A stretch of DNA of 64,000 nt from Chromera velia (GCA_018398765.1 JAHBMJ010000665.1:56905-120904); one strand, 5' to 3'. Numbered from the stretch's first letter, positions 48,360 to 61,404 are shown. The notes: generated by a model from the sequence alone, not told the origin. Made by a program: numbers and translations.

Positions 48360-51300
48360 GTCAATGTGTCAGCTTCTGCGATCGCCGCTACAATGATGGA
48401 AACTCGAGCAACAACAGAGATGAAAGAGGCCATCCTCAAGTCGGTGCGAGAGGAGTTTGAGACCTGGGTCCAAGTTCACCGCCCTCGATGAGAAGCTGGA
48501 TCTTATCCTGAAAGCCCAGCAGCCCAAGCAAGAACAGGCCAAGCCTGCCAAGGCAAACCTCCCCCCCGCCATGTTGACGCTTCCCCGCCAAGTTCCCCAG
48601 CAGAAGCAAGAAGATGAAGATGATTCCCCCATCCCTCCCTTAGTTGATTCGCCAAGGACCCCAGTCTACGAGACCCGCTCTTCCCAGCCCTATACTATCG
48701 CATTCCCGCCGAGCCGCTTTTTCCCGCCTTCCTCTCCCAAGAAGAAGGGCAAGAAGATGGACATGTCTGCGTGCCCGAAGTTTGAGAGCAAAGCCGCCAT
48801 CAAGACCTTCCACGAGCTGTGGAGTTCTTTCCAGCGGTCTACCTGAAGTGTGAGAACTTTTCGTCCACTCAGGAATGGAGAGATCAAATTCTCCTTGCCC
48901 TCAACAACGCCAGCAACGGCCATGCACAGTTCAAGACTGACGTGCGCCGTCTGCGAAAGGGAAAGAATATCCCAGTCAAGAAGGTTGTCGACTACCTGGT
49001 GGAGGACTACATGAGTGCTGTGCTTGCCCAACAGTTGTCTGTGCAGGATCTGCTCGACAACTTCCCATGGAAGCGAGGGGAAGAGCACCGTCGTGACTGC
49101 AGAGACCACCTCAGCTGGGTGGACTTGAACAAGCGGATGGAAGACGTGATTGTGCAGGCGGGCGACATTGAGTGGAAGATTACCAACAAGCAGAAGGTCA
49201 ACGCTTTTGTGGGTGCTCTATCCCTCGAACAGAAGAAGGAGTATCTCCGAGACCACCGTCTCCAGAGAGGGGGAATGAAGATCGCCGACCTGAATGAGCT
49301 CACATGGGAGGAGCTTGAGGACAGCATTAAGTTCTATGTCTCCATCGAAAAGCTTGAAGACAAGCACCGCCGGGAAAGACAGGATGGCCGTTCCCATCAT
49401 TCCAGGAGAGAGGAGACGGCCTTCACCGGCAGAGGCCAACACCACTCGCACCACCACCACCGCCAAGGTTAGCAGCAGAAAGAGCAGGGGGAGAGCCATG
49501 AGTGCCACTGGGGGGTGGCAAGAGATGAGAGGAAGAGGTCGCAGCCAGAGCAGAGGACCTTGCGGGCCGCACGGGGATCCCCAGAATCCCCGGTGCTACT
49601 ACTGTTAGGAGTATGGGCACTTCGCACGTGACTGCGAGAGGCAGCGCAGAGGCCTCTCCCCTATCCCTCCTAGACACCGTGGCTTCTCCCACAGGGGCCT
49701 CCAGCAGCAGCAGCAGAGAAGAAGGAGCCCCACCCCTGCTCCTGACAAACAGGGGCAGAGAGCACCCGAGAAGCAGGGGCAGCGTGGCCGCTCCCCCACC
49801 AGGCGATGACTACACTCGGGTAAGGGACGCCAGGGGCAGCACAGCCCGTCTCTCCCTCTGAAGAATCGCTTTTCTGTGCTTGAGGAAGAGAGGGAGAGTG
49901 ATTGGGGCGAGTGTGGGGCCTTTCCGGTGAGGAGGAGACGGAGTCGAGACGGCGTGCAAGCGAGTGAGCGAGAGTTGTCTCCAGTGGTAGATACTGGAGT
50001 AAGTGGACATTTCTTTAGAGACGATGTGAGGCATTGTGTTGTGGAGATGAGAGAGGGAGAGTGTGAGTTTGTGGGCGTTGATGGGCGAGTCCATAGAACG
50101 ACTCGGAGTCATGAGGTCGATGTGGAGCTTCCAGGCGTGGAGACGGCACGAGGGGGCACGGAGACGGCATGTCTTTCCAGTGCTTACTCTCGGTCAGTGC
50201 CTGTTTCCCTGATGTCTGTGCATGGTCTGAAATTGCAGAAAGTGCATGAGCTGTATTGGGTTGAGCTCCCTCAAAAAGGGGGAGGCAAGTTTCGTGCGCG
50301 AGTGCGTGAAGAGAACGGAACGCTTGTATTGTGTGTGCATGGTTCGTCTGCTCCTGTGTGCAGAGACAAATCTGTGGGTCTTTTTCGTGTGTGTTTGAAT
50401 GTCGAGGGGGGGGGTGATAAGGGAAATAAGAACAGGTCTCCACAGCCCTCATCTGTGTCTGGGTCTCCACAGCCCTCATCTGTGTCTTCTAAACAAAATG
50501 GGAAAGGAAAGGCAAAGGAAGTGCGCGTGTCTCCGGCAGGATGGAGAAAACTTCGTTTCCCCACTGAAGGTCAGATGAGTTTGAGAGAGACGTTGATGTG
50601 GCACAAGCGTTTTGAGCATGCGACGGGCTCCCGTCTGTATGCTACCATGAAAGAGAAGGGTCTTTCGTCTCGTGTGACTGTGAAAGCATGTGATGAGGTT
50701 CGTTCTGTCTGCCGTCAGTGTCAGGAAGTGAATGCAGTGATGAGAAGAATCCCTGCCAGAGAGTGTGCGCCTGATGGAACATCTTCTGCCCCCCCGCCCG
50801 CAAATGAAAGAATCTTTCAGGATGTGATGTTTCTGCCGGGGGGGAAGCCTGTTTCTTTGATTGTTGATTCTGCGGATGGTTTTGTGTCTTGTATGGTTTT
50901 GTTTTCGAAAGGAAAGGCAGTGAGGCATTTGATTGAGTGAGTACATCGTTTTGAGCGTCTGTCCGCGAAATATGGAATGAGAAAGAAACCAGTAGAGGTG
51001 TGGACCGATAATGGAAGGGAGTTTCAAGGGAACAAGAAAGGCGGTTATGATTTCTTTTGTGATGAGGAAGGCATTTTTCATCGTAGGGGTCCTGTGTATA
51101 CCCCACAACCTCAAGGCAAGGTTGAAAGAATGAATCGCACGGTGAAGAGATTGATGTGGAAATTGCTTGCCGATTTGAATCTTCCCAAGTATTGTGCGAA
51201 GTGGCTGTTGCCTGGAATCATTGATTCCATCAATGAATGTGTGGCCAGTCGAACTGGCAAATCTCTAAATGCTTTTATGTTTGGTGCAGACGCAGCCAAA

Positions 51301-54131
51301 GCCATTTCCCCTCTCTCTGTCGGTGACCGGGTGGTTGTGTCCGATCCTTGTCCCTCGGGCATCTCGGGACAATCGGTTTGCGGGAAAGATGCGATTTTCT
51401 GTGGGGTAGAGAGTTCTTCTGTTGTGTGTGTACTTGTAAAGACAAAGAGTGGGAAGGGGTGGCGTCCTTTGCATGTTCATCCGAGTGCTGTTTCATTAAA
51501 GTCTTGGTATGGTCTTGATGTGTCTGGTGATTTTTTGCATGATGACGACAAGAGAAAGGAGCTTGTCGATGATGAGTTGGATCGTTTCTCCGATTTCTCT
51601 GTCGATGATGAGGAAGAGATCGATATTTCTGCAGATGGGGGTGACCTCCCTGAAGCTGTCCTTTCTTCTTCTCGAGCTCAAGCTCACCTTCCCCAGCAGG
51701 TGACCCAGGCGGCCGTGAGGCAACTGGAGAGGGTCCTTGCGGGTGAGCCAGATGTGTCTGTGCCTGTCTGCCTTCCCTCTCAGAGTGATGTTGGCTCGCA
51801 AGTCCAGCGTCGCGAACTGGAGTGGCGGGCTGCACAGCAGGGGGTGGGGAGTAGAGAGGCTTCGGCAGAGCAGTCAGGCAGGGAGTGCACGCCCAGTCAG
51901 ACAGCGTCTGTCTGTGTTGAAGAGAAGAAAGAAGAAGAAAGTTTTCTTGAGGCAGAAGACATTGATGTCGTGCCTGAAGGAAAGTCTGCGTTTCGTTTGG
52001 GTTTTCCCGGCAAACAGAAGACAAAAAAAAGAGTGCGTTTCGCACAGGAAGTTGAAGTGAAAGAATTCTTTTAGGAAGATATCGTACAGAGGAGAGCACA
52101 GGAAGGAAAGAAGTTAGCCAGAGTAGCGAGGAAGGAAAAGAGAGGCGAGAGAGAAGAGAGAGAACCGGGCTTGGCAACCCAGAAGTCGCCACAGGAGAAA
52201 GAAGAAAGAGAAGAACAGAGAGGAGAGAAAAAACAGGAGAAAGAGGAAAACGGAGAGCAGAGAGATAACAGAGAGAAACTGAAAAGCAAGATTAAAGAGA
52301 AGAGAGAGCAGAGAGGCGCAAAAGGAAGAAGTCAGCGAGTCAAAGTGAGTGAGAAAGTAATTGAGAAAATGATGAGTCATGTGAATCCGAGAAAGGGTCA
52401 CATCGACGCAATGGAGGAGGAAGTGAGGAATGGAAGTCATGATGAGGCAATGAAGAAGGAGTTGAAGAGCTTTGCTGAGAACAAAGTGTTGAAGATAAAT
52501 GGAGTGAGAGTGCTGTAAAAGAGAAGAGTCATGAAGACACGATGGGTGCTTACATGGAAGATGAAAGGAGGAAAGAGAGTGCCGAAAGCCAGGCTGGTCT
52601 GCAAAGGATTTCAAGACGACAGGAAGAATGTAGAGACATTCAGTGGGACGGCCTCCTGGTGGGCTCTTTTGTTTTGCTTTGTGTTTGCGGCTGGAAAAAA
52701 GTGGTCGGTCGGAAAGTCAGATGTGCGTACTGCATTCTTGACTGCACCGATAAATGATGAGGTGTATGTGCAGCTGCCAGGGCGCGTTCCAACGGGGTCT
52801 CCCGAAGGTGTCATTCCTGGTCAGGTCTGTCAGTTAGAGCGTGCAATGTATGGTCTGAAGGATGCACCGCGTCCATATGGCCAGCATTTCAAGAAGACCG
52901 CGAAAGAAGAAGGATGGGAGGAAGTGCTTGAGTCTGTCTTTCTTTTGTATGAAGAAGAAGACAAGAAAAAAGGAGCGAAAGCGATCATGGTTGCGCATGT
53001 GGACGATCTTTTGGTTTTCTCTGCTGATCCCTTGCGTGACTTCACGTCCATCAGAAAGAGAATGCAGATGGACGAGCCTGAGATTCTGGTAGGAGGAGAG
53101 ATGGGTTATACTGGATTGGAGGTGAAAAAGAATGGAGATGAGTTTGTGATTTCGCAGGAAGGATACTTGTCTTCTATCCCTGTAGAGAAAGAGAGTTTGC
53201 CAAGAAAGAATTTGTCTTTCGATCTTTTGGCAAAGGAGGAAGAGAAGGATGAGTTTCTTATTGCTGTGATGTAGAAAGTGATGGGCATTCTTGGATGGGT
53301 GTGCAGGACTTCTGTCGATTTGGCTTTTCTGTTTTCAGAGCTGTCGCGGTACAATTCTTGCCCGACGGGTGCGAAGTTGACTGCTACCCTCCTTGCCCTT
53401 GTGCGTACGAAAGAGAAAGGAGAGACTTTGAGAATGAACGCAGTGATCGATCCAAAGATTGCTTTGTTTCTTGATGCTGCATATTCCTTTGTGCAATGTG
53501 AAGGAAGAAGTGCTTTTGAATGTTACTTGGTTGATGAGAAGGAAACGGTCGAAGTGATGAGGAGGACAAACTTAGTTGCATGGAAGAGCAAACGAATAAA
53601 GAGAAAGTTGATTTCCTCTACGTCTGCAGAGCTTTGTGCCCTTGTTGATGGTGTGAAGCAGGCCTTCCAGTGGAAGGAGCTTGTGTCTGCTTTGTGGGGC
53701 AAGTCTCCCTCTGTGAAGATTTATACAGACAGTGCTCCTTTGCTTGCGCAGTTGGAGAGCGGGTCCTCAAAGAGAGAGCCTCGCATGGATGGTCTGCTGA
53801 AGTACGTTCGGCAGGAGCTTCATGCGCTCCGCGCGAAAGTGTCGTAGGTGTCTACGAAGGATCAGAGGGCCGACAAGCATACGAAGTTTATTGTGGAAAG
53901 AGTGAAGGGGAGGAGTGCACCTTCGGTAGAGCGTGAAGTGGGGGGTGCAGTTGAGCCTAAAAGAAAGGTTCTGAATTTTGCGAAGTCTGCTCGTACAATT
54001 CAATTCTCTCGAGTTGCTAGAATGAATTGATGTGTAATTGAACGATTCATTGAGTGAGAGATTTTGTGTTTGTGTTGTGACGGCCTATATGTTCCCTCCC
54101 GCCTTCATTCGGCGTTCGGTCAGGGGGTGAT

Positions 54132-54390
54132 TGTTAGGCTATCGAATGTGTGGTTATTCGTTAGTGCCTTTCCAGGGCCGCTTACACATTAGTCCGTGCG
54201 AGCCCTGTTTGTGGGGCACATTCATATGTGTTGTTCTGATTTTTGTAGTGTTGTGCCGTGTGCGTGAAACGGCAAGATCCGTCCTACCATGTATCTAGTT
54301 TACAGTGTTGCATTAACCCCCTTCTCCCCGGACCTGAATTACCGTAAGACCTATTATGTGAATATCATCATCAACCCTTAGACTTTATCA
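54132..54390 (+). repeat. 3' LTR of the copia element
   Basis: Starts TGTTAGGCT, ends CTTTATCA; TTTTC follows it. Same length as the 5' LTR. The differences are nearly all transitions, several at CpG positions. Confidence 0.93.
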
Positions 54391-54899
54391 TTTTCTCTTT
54401 TGCATGTAAACGGGACAGACGGACGTAAACTAATGCAAAATTTAAAAGACTGTTCCATTATGATTTGGACTCTTCAAAAAAATAGAATTTAAGAAAATTT
54501 TATGTTAAAGAGCAAACTGGAGAAATAAAGAAAATAGAATTTCAAACGTTTTGATAAAAAAGAAATAATTAAGAAAAATAATTAGACTTAAAAAAGTTGG
54601 TAGAAAAAGAACTAAAAATGTGTTGTTTTTCTCAGATTGGCCCCAAAATGCTTGCGGGATAGGGTTGTTTTGGAGACCGTTTTGGTGTTAGAGACCGTTT
54701 TGGAAAATTTTTCTTTTTAGGGTCGGATGCGGTCGGATGGCATCGCCTGTGTGCCTATCAGCCTAAAACGGCTCCTAGGCCGTGATCTACTATGTACGGG
54801 GCCACGATCTACTACTATAAAAAACAAAAATGGGAATGCCACGCCCAGACTGACTGCAAGCTCTCGACCCTCAAAACTTTCACAAGGATGCTTGCACAC
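54391..54899. other. AT-rich spacer
   Basis: AT-rich DNA between the copia element and the fold-back element. No gene was recognised. Confidence 0.6.
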
Positions 54900-55432
54900 C
54901 CGCATGCCGGGGGCGAGTAGGGTGCTTTTTGCCCCCTTAAAGCGGCGCATTATCGCAAAAAACTTGTTCTCATAATTGGTAAGGAGTTAGAAACTGAAAC
55001 TTTGTGTAAGAAGACGTCGTAACGATAAAAAAAGAACTATAAAACAGATTTTTTATATCCGCCCGGGAGTTCTAACTCCGCCTAGGGTTTGGCATTAATT
55101 AATCAATCAATCAATCATCATTTCTAGAAACATAGGCTGTCATACAAATTTTTTGATTTTGAGGCCATTTTTTAACGGTTTTGAATGGTAAAAAAAACGG
55201 TATGAAACTTATAAAATTTGTATGGCAGCCTATTTTTCTAGAAATGATATAAAAAATCTGTTTTATAGTTCTTTTTCTATCGTTACAACGTCTTTTTACA
55301 CAAAGTTTCAGCTTCTAACTCCTTACCAATTATGAGAACGATTTTTTTACGGAAAAACGCCGGTCTCCTATGCAGAGGCTACATGCAGAGGGGGGGGCAA
55401 AAAGCACCCCACTCGCCCCCAGCATACGGAAC
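54900..55432. mobile_element. Fold-back (MITE-like) inverted-repeat element
   Basis: Left arm ~54,902-55,060 and right arm ~55,249-55,428 are imperfect reverse complements. The outer ends read GGGGGCGAGT...GGTGCTTTTTGCCCCC inward, followed by a matching CTCATAATTGGTAAGGAGTT segment. A second inner pair (CTAGAAACATAGGCTG at ~55,124 against its complement at ~55,228) extends pairing almost to the centre near 55,180. No ORF. The whole unit could fold into one long hairpin, typical of fold-back or MITE-type DNA elements. A target duplication was not identified. Confidence 0.75.
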
Positions 55433-55529
55433 TAATTGTAATCAGAAATTGAATAAGATAGAAATGAAAAAAGAATGAAATAGAAAGAAAAATTCTATGA
55501 AAATGTAAATAAAATAATTAATAATATAT

Positions 55530-57715
55530 ATGTTGTTATGTTTTGGTTTTTCTCCTCTCTCCCGCTTGCTACTCTTTATCTTTTTCAATTTGTTTCACCT
55601 TTTTTTTTTTTGGCCTGAACGCTGGAATATATTGCGCATTGCTCCAGTCCCTAAGGGCCCGCCGAGTCTTGACTGTAACGAATGGTGCCCGATCCACATT
55701 ATGGGGCTTCTGGATAATATTTTTATTTTATTGACTCAAAGATCTGATTCAGGAAGGAGGTGAAAATTAATGAAAGGCAGCTTGGCTTCAGACAGGGGGT
55801 GGGGACAAGGGAAGCGTTCGCTGCTCTGTCTTTGTTAATTCTTAGCTCCAAAAAGAAGAAGAGCCCTCTGATTACTGCGTTTGTTGATTTCAGTAAGGCG
55901 TTTGATACAGTTCCTTGGGTCAAAATGTTAGAGAGGCTTAGGGAGGAAGGAGTAAGCCAAGCCGATGTTTGGATGATTTATTCAATGTATAGTCAGGTGA
56001 AGGCTCGGGTAGATAGGGCAACAGAATGCTTTTCAGAAGGCGGAGGAGTAAAACAAGGCGATCCTCTCTCTTCTCTCCTCTTTCTTCTTTTTATCAACAA
56101 TCTGCATAAGTCTGTCAGCTCCGATAATGAAAACAGGAATCAAAGCTCGGCTGGGGATACTGATAGAGAGACTGAGTCTCCTGTCAGACTGTCTAACATT
56201 TTAATCGAAAGCATCGAATACGCTGACGACTTTGTTCTGTTTGCTCATAGTGCTTCAGACTTGCAGAAACGCCTGTCTCGCCTCGAGGACTATTGTAAGG
56301 AGCACGGCCTGAAAGTAAATTTAAAGAAGACAAAAGTTATGCGTCTCTCTTCCACCCAGCCTGACCTAGTGCCCCGGACCCCTTTTCTTTTTTATGAAAG
56401 CAGACCAGTGGAAGCGGTGAGTAAATATAAGTATTTGGGCAACTAAGTTTTTAAGGACGGGGACCTTAGCAAGACAGTCGAAGCCCGTATTGAGGCGGCA
56501 GAGAAGGCATTGGGGGCTATGTTTGGTACTCTCTCTTCTCTGGGCTTTGTTTCTCCCTTTTCTAAAATTATTTTGTTCAAGACCAGTCGCACTGTATGGA
56601 CGGGAAACGATCCCGCTAAGAAAGACAGATGTTGTCTACCTCGATGTATTATACTTATATTTTGTTCGATGTTGTTTTAGTCTCTCCTATCACTCCTTTG
56701 TTTCGCTTTCCCTTCTCTCTCTCTCTCTCTCAAGCCATTTAGTTCTCTATTTAATAAGTTGAGTGGGGGCTTCATCCAATGCATCAAATCGATTGACCGT
56801 GTTCTACCTTGGGCAGTGTCGAATGAGTGCTTGGCTGGCTTGTGTGAACCCTTCGTTAAGACAGTAAAATGGCTGGCCATTCCATTAGATTGCTCCCTTT
56901 TGTGGCTTCCATTGCCAAGCACGGTGGGGGACAAGTTTAAAAGGAAGGGCAAGAGCAGAAGGAAAAGGGCAGTAAAAAAGATCGTAGAGGGTGCCTCGCT
57001 GTCCGACTGCTTGAAAGAAGAAACTAGAAACGTTAGCGACAGAGACAGAATTTTCCCCCACCTTACGAATCTCTCTCCTTTCTAATCAGAGAATCCGACC
57101 AGACAGCGTTTGGCTATGCACCTTCTGAGTGAAAGGAAATGGCGTCCGAGAAGTGAAATGATACAGTGCAGTATTGAACCTCTGCCAAAAAGTCTGTTGC
57201 ATACGCAGTCCTCCGCAGGCTTCTGTATGCTTTTCAGGGCTCTCACAGGAGGGAATATAGATAGAACCCAACCGGAACGGCTGTACGATAAGTGTTTGTC
57301 CCCCTCGCGTATGATCAAAGATGAGGTTCATGTCCTGACGGAATGTAAGAACACAGAAAAGGAACGGAACAGGCTGAAAGAACTGTACGAAATTGCAAAG
57401 CAGAAAGCGCCCATTGACATAAGAATACAGATCGCACAACGCGTTGCAAGTGCAACCGGGAGGGGCACTTCTGATAATGAGAAGAAAATGAAGGATATGG
57501 TGTTGCTGTTGTATACAATCCTGCCTAGAAGCGGTTCCAAAGCTATAGCCGACTATCTCAAGAAGGTCCATTCTGTTAATAAGGCAAGTTGAGGCGAATC
57601 GATCCGATTGGCATGCAGGCTTCCTTATCCCCCTCCCCCATGAATATGTGCTTTGGGTTGTCCTCAAAGCCTTGCTAGTGGCTTAGGATTTGGCGTCGCT
57701 AAATTTAGGATTTAA
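55530..57715 (+). mobile_element. LINE (non-LTR retrotransposon), 5'-truncated and decayed
   Basis: Reverse transcriptase begins near 55,640 (IAPVPKGP). It continues after a frame change at ~55,760 with QLGFRQGVGTREAF, FVDFSKAFDTVPW, GGGVKQGDPLSSLLF and catalytic EYADDFVLF (~56,215), to a stop at 56,444 just after YKYLGN. Related coding resumes in other frames to 57,592, including a C-terminal zinc-finger-like segment with the HxxxxC half near 57,330. No endonuclease domain lies upstream, so the copy is truncated at its 5' end. At least three frame changes or stops make it dead. It meets the second LINE tail to tail at ~57,720. Confidence 0.85.
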
Positions 57716-57719
57716 CCCT

Positions 57720-59493
57720 CAATCATCATCATCATCATCATCATCATCATTATTATTATTATTATTAATCGGTCTATAGGCCATCATGCAGTGCATGAGC
57801 CTAGGACAATGCTGTATTGCCCCTTTGCCAGACCTGCATCATACAACGGGAGGGGGCTTCACTCTCGCAACTCTAAACACCCTGCATCTAGAAGATGCTT
57901 TCTAAATTACTGATGTCGTTTCCCTTCTGTGGGAGGAGTGCGACAACTGCAACAGAGACTCTCAGGCAGTAGAGGCAGACAGGAAGACCGGTGGAGAGGG
58001 GGGACGGGAGATGTACGTGGGAGATGGAAAAAGAATATTCAAAGGTGAGACGGGAAGAGAGGTAAATAACCATCATATGCATCGAATTGCAGGCCTTACG
58101 ATGGAGGGCGCAGACAGATGTTTCACAAGAGTCGCAGGGCCGGTATGGGTGAGTGTCTGAGTGCTAGGGTGACCTTCATTCGTGCCAACAATTCGCTTTG
58201 CGTGGCGTGTTTTAGAGGGGTGGAGTCTATCGATAGCAACCACTTTCTCTCTCTTTCTTGGGCTCTGTCTAATTTGGCTTCAATTTCAGTTATAATTGCA
58301 TTCAGAGCCTCTCGATCTGCTCTTGTTTCTGTGCATTCAGTCAGTCGGTGCAGTAGATCGTCTGCTTTGCCCCTGCATATAGGGCAAACCGCGTCTTCCA
58401 GCCCTCTGTACGGTGCATGGGGGCGACCATCAAGCAACATATACAGCAAGGCTGAAAAAGGGCCTGAGGACCAGATCGCAGCGCGAAGGAGGGAAACGAA
58501 ACGGGGGGACGAAGGGGATGAAGGAAAAGTAGAGGAAAGGAAGAGGAGAGACAAACGTTGGGCAGTAGGATAAGACGTTTGGAACACATTCGGTCTGACT
58601 CCTCTGCCAAACTGCAAAATCGCCCCCCGTGAAGCGGCCCTTTTTAGACAACCATCAATCCATTCATCAACTTCCCGGTTGATCACTGCTCTTAAAAGAT
58701 TCTGAAGGAGACGGCCAACCTTGGTGGCTTTCTTTCTTCTTCTGATGGTTGGATTGACAGTTATAAATTCTTCCAATCCGGTCGACCCAATCAATTTTTG
58801 TGCGTGTATCATAGAGGAAGGACAATCACCATTCATTAAAGCCGACCAGGCACCCGCGGGCATCTTGAGGTCAATATATTTTAAGTTAGTCAAATACCCA
58901 GCAAGTCTCATCGACACATGCACACGTGCAGGAAGTAGACCGACAGCACACAGGGTAGGTACACGGAAAGAGGAGAGAGACAGATTGAAAGCCCAACGGA
59001 CAAAGCGCAATTGAAAGACATCTAATGCATCCATGTCTAACTTGCGGACAGGCAGACAGTCAAACGCATATAAAGCAACAGGCAACCAGAAAGCGCACAA
59101 ACATAAAATTTTTGCTGCGGGGGGCAGGCGACCTAAAAAGAGTGCTACGCTCTTTGCATGATCCATCCATCTACTCGCTATGCTGAGCCTCTCTTCTATT
59201 ACCTCCCTTAAGTCTCCCCCTTTGAACAAAAGAACACCCAGATACTTATATGACCCCACTCTCTCGACTTCTTTTCCCCCAAACACAAGCCTGCCTTCAA
59301 TTGCAGGGTAAGAGTCGGACAGACGCATGATTTTCGTCTTTTTTAAATTAACAGTGAGCCCCCTCTCTTCACAAAAAGAATTCAATTCATTTAAGCTGAC
59401 CTGCAGGTCATACACGCTCTCAGCAACGAGGACAAGGTCATCGGCATAACCAAGGCTATCGCACTCAACCCCACCGAGCAGAACCTCTGCACG
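57720..59493 (-). mobile_element. LINE, 5'-truncated, minus strand
   Basis: The frame 59,480-58,123 starts inside reverse transcriptase just before YADDLVLVAES and runs open to a stop, so the N-terminal half of RT and any endonuclease are missing. Segments match the plus-strand LINE (NLKKTKIMRLS, VGSYKYLGVLL, LPVALYAFDCLPVRKLD). The C-terminal zinc finger is CPICRGKADDLLHRLTEC. The 3' UTR ends in a (TAA)n(TGA)n microsatellite tail at ~57,770-57,722. At ~1.4 kb of intact frame it is younger-looking than its neighbour. Confidence 0.85.
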
Positions 59494-59494
59494 A

Positions 59495-59532
<38 letters not shown>

Positions 59533-59590
59533 CGGTCTATAGGCCATCATGCAATATATGAGTCTAGGACATATAGTATGAAAATAAATA
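59494..59590 (-). repeat. LINE 3'-tail-only copy with (TAA)n
   Basis: Minus-strand sequence GGCCTATAGACCGATTAA followed by a long (TAA)n run. This is the same 3' end as the LINE at 57,720. It directly abuts the truncated 5' end of that LINE, so the two copies are in tandem. Confidence 0.8.
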
Positions 59591-59674
59591 AAGTAAATGC
59601 AGGAACCTAGTGGAAATTTGGAGGGCGCAAAGACTGAAGCAGACTTAAGGAAAGATTCGCTATGTTGGGTCAGC

Positions 59675-59815
59675 GGCGTCAGACCAATCTGACATGAGGA
59701 CAATCTGACATGAGACTCATCCGACGTGAGACTTACCCGACGTGGGGAAAGTCCGACGTGAAGAAAATCTGACGTCAGATTTCTCTGACGTCGGATCAAT
59801 CTGAGGCACATCTAG
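59675..59815. repeat. ~16-bp degenerate minisatellite (GACGT core)
   Basis: About eight units of ~16 bp carry TCTGACATGAG or TCCGACGTGAG variants. They keep a minus-strand frame open, but that is a product of the repeat. Confidence 0.7.
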
Positions 59816-60625
59816 GGCACATATTGAATAAAAGCATAAAAAAAAAAATCCTAGAAAAAATCTCAATCATCCAAAAAAAATCTCAGTTGCAAAAAATTGC
59901 AAATTCAGAATCAATTTGAAACCCAAATTCGGTTGGAGCTCCACCGACAGTTTTCAACTTTTTGGACTCAAATCGATCGGTCTTTGACTCTTCGAAACTC
60001 TTGAAATTTGGTTTCAGACCTTAGCGAATTTGAACCTCATGTAAATCGAACTTTGACTTGAACCTTTCTGACTTCAATCAATCGGCTTTCTATCTGTGTT
60101 CCTTCTAGGTCTAACGGCGCCTTCTTCTCTTAGCTTTACCTGGCTGCCTGGCACAGACACGAAGTCCGACCCTACGCAGTTCAAGACTCTGTTTAACGTT
60201 AATTAGTCTTGCCTAATAAATGCGTACACTAACGTTGCTAAGCATTTGCCAAATATTAGATTCGCGCCTCGGTACGCCTCGGCGGTTAGCTCAACACAGC
60301 TCAGCTTTATTAAATTTTGCTAAAATATGAGCCAAGACTCGGGAGCTTACAAACCATGCATGAGTAAGTATATAATTAATGTGATATGCTCAATCAGTTG
60401 AGTGAGTGTCTCGATATCGCCTGATGGAGGGTCACATAATGACTCACATTTGAAGTATACAAGGTCTTCACTTAACACACATTTCTGATAATTCAACATT
60501 TATTCCTGTATAGTTGCTAGTGCTCAGAGTGGCCTCTCTGAACAAGCTTTTACGCTTCTAGGCTAGCAATGCATGTGTGCTCAGACTGTTTTCTACTATT
60601 AAAACACGATGGCTACTGGGTTTAG
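59816..60625. other. AT-rich spacer
   Basis: AT-rich DNA with short runs of A. No gene or RNA was recognised. Confidence 0.6.
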
Positions 60626-60629
60626 TCAA

Positions 60630-60765
60630 CTTCATCATCATCATCATCATTATTATTGATTGGTCTATAGGCCATCATGCAATGTATGAGCCTAGGACAA
60701 TGTTGTATTGCCCCTTTGCCAGACCTGCATCACTCATCGGAGTGGGCTTGCCATCTGCTATAGCT
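60630..60765 (-). repeat. LINE 3'-tail-only copy with (TAA)(TGA)n
   Basis: A third copy of the LINE 3' end: CATTGTCCTAGGCTCAT and GGCCTATAGACC followed by TAA and TGA triplets. It matches 57,722-57,850 over roughly 120 bp and lacks any coding part. It is a severely 5'-truncated insertion. Confidence 0.8.
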
Positions 60766-61400
60766 GAAACCTGGGGCCTGAATCATGATGCTTAATCGAT
60801 TTAAGTGCCATCCCTCACTATAGAAGGCTGCGACAGTCAAACCAACTAGCAAACCAATCCAAAGTACTGAGAGCAGACAGAGCAAACCAGTGAAGAGGGA
60901 GAACAAGGATTGGAATGGATGTATGAAGAAGGCGTTCGAAGGGTCAGAGGGATAAACAATTAAAAAAAAAAAAGGTTTAGTCATTGTGCTCGTATCTTTT
61001 ATCTGTAAGAGAAGAGGAAAGGGAGATAAAAAGGAAAGAAAACAAAGAAATAAGAAACAGAACAAACTTCTATTGCTAAGTTTTATACTCAGTCTGCTTT
61101 CATAGCCACATTGCAACAAACTTGCCCTTTTAAAGACCAGGTCGGTCACCCTTTCTTTTTCCTGCTAGATAGTTTTCAAGCATCACAAAAGCCCGCACAG
61201 CGCGTATGACCGATGCTATTGGGAAAAACATGTCAAAGGAGAGGTTTTCTCTGCTGAACGCTTGTTTTTCCCCTTCTTTAAACTGTTTGAGAAAGCCAAT
61301 CTCATTTTGAATCTGATTCTATGCCTTCTGAGGCTAAGACTTCTTTGCTGACTTGGAAACAATGGCGGGAGTCGTCATCTGTGCAGTGAAGCGCAGACGA
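60766..61400. other. Spacer without recognised gene
   Basis: Nothing recognised. A minus-strand frame at 60,730-61,149 is hydrophobic but low-complexity and crosses the LINE tail copy, so I do not call it a gene. Confidence 0.5.
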
Positions 61401-61404
61401 GGAC

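Larger units (their letters stand above)
48101..54390 (+). mobile_element. Ty1/copia LTR retrotransposon (fossil, broken)
   Basis: Both LTRs (259 bp each) begin TG and end CA, and are flanked by the 5-bp target duplication TTTTC. Parts in order: gag-like region with a CCHC zinc knuckle near 49,600-49,640; aspartic protease (VDTGVSGHFF) near 49,990; GAG-pre-integrase His/Cys block near 50,600-50,720; integrase core 50,810-51,300; reverse transcriptase 52,540-53,110 with a VDDLL motif; RNase H 53,440-53,840. Integrase before RT marks the copia order. A polypurine tract (AGGGGG) precedes the 3' LTR. The coding part is broken, with half a dozen or more interruptions. By my count the LTRs differ at ~15 of 259 positions (~6%), so it is moderately old. 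Confidence 0.92.
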
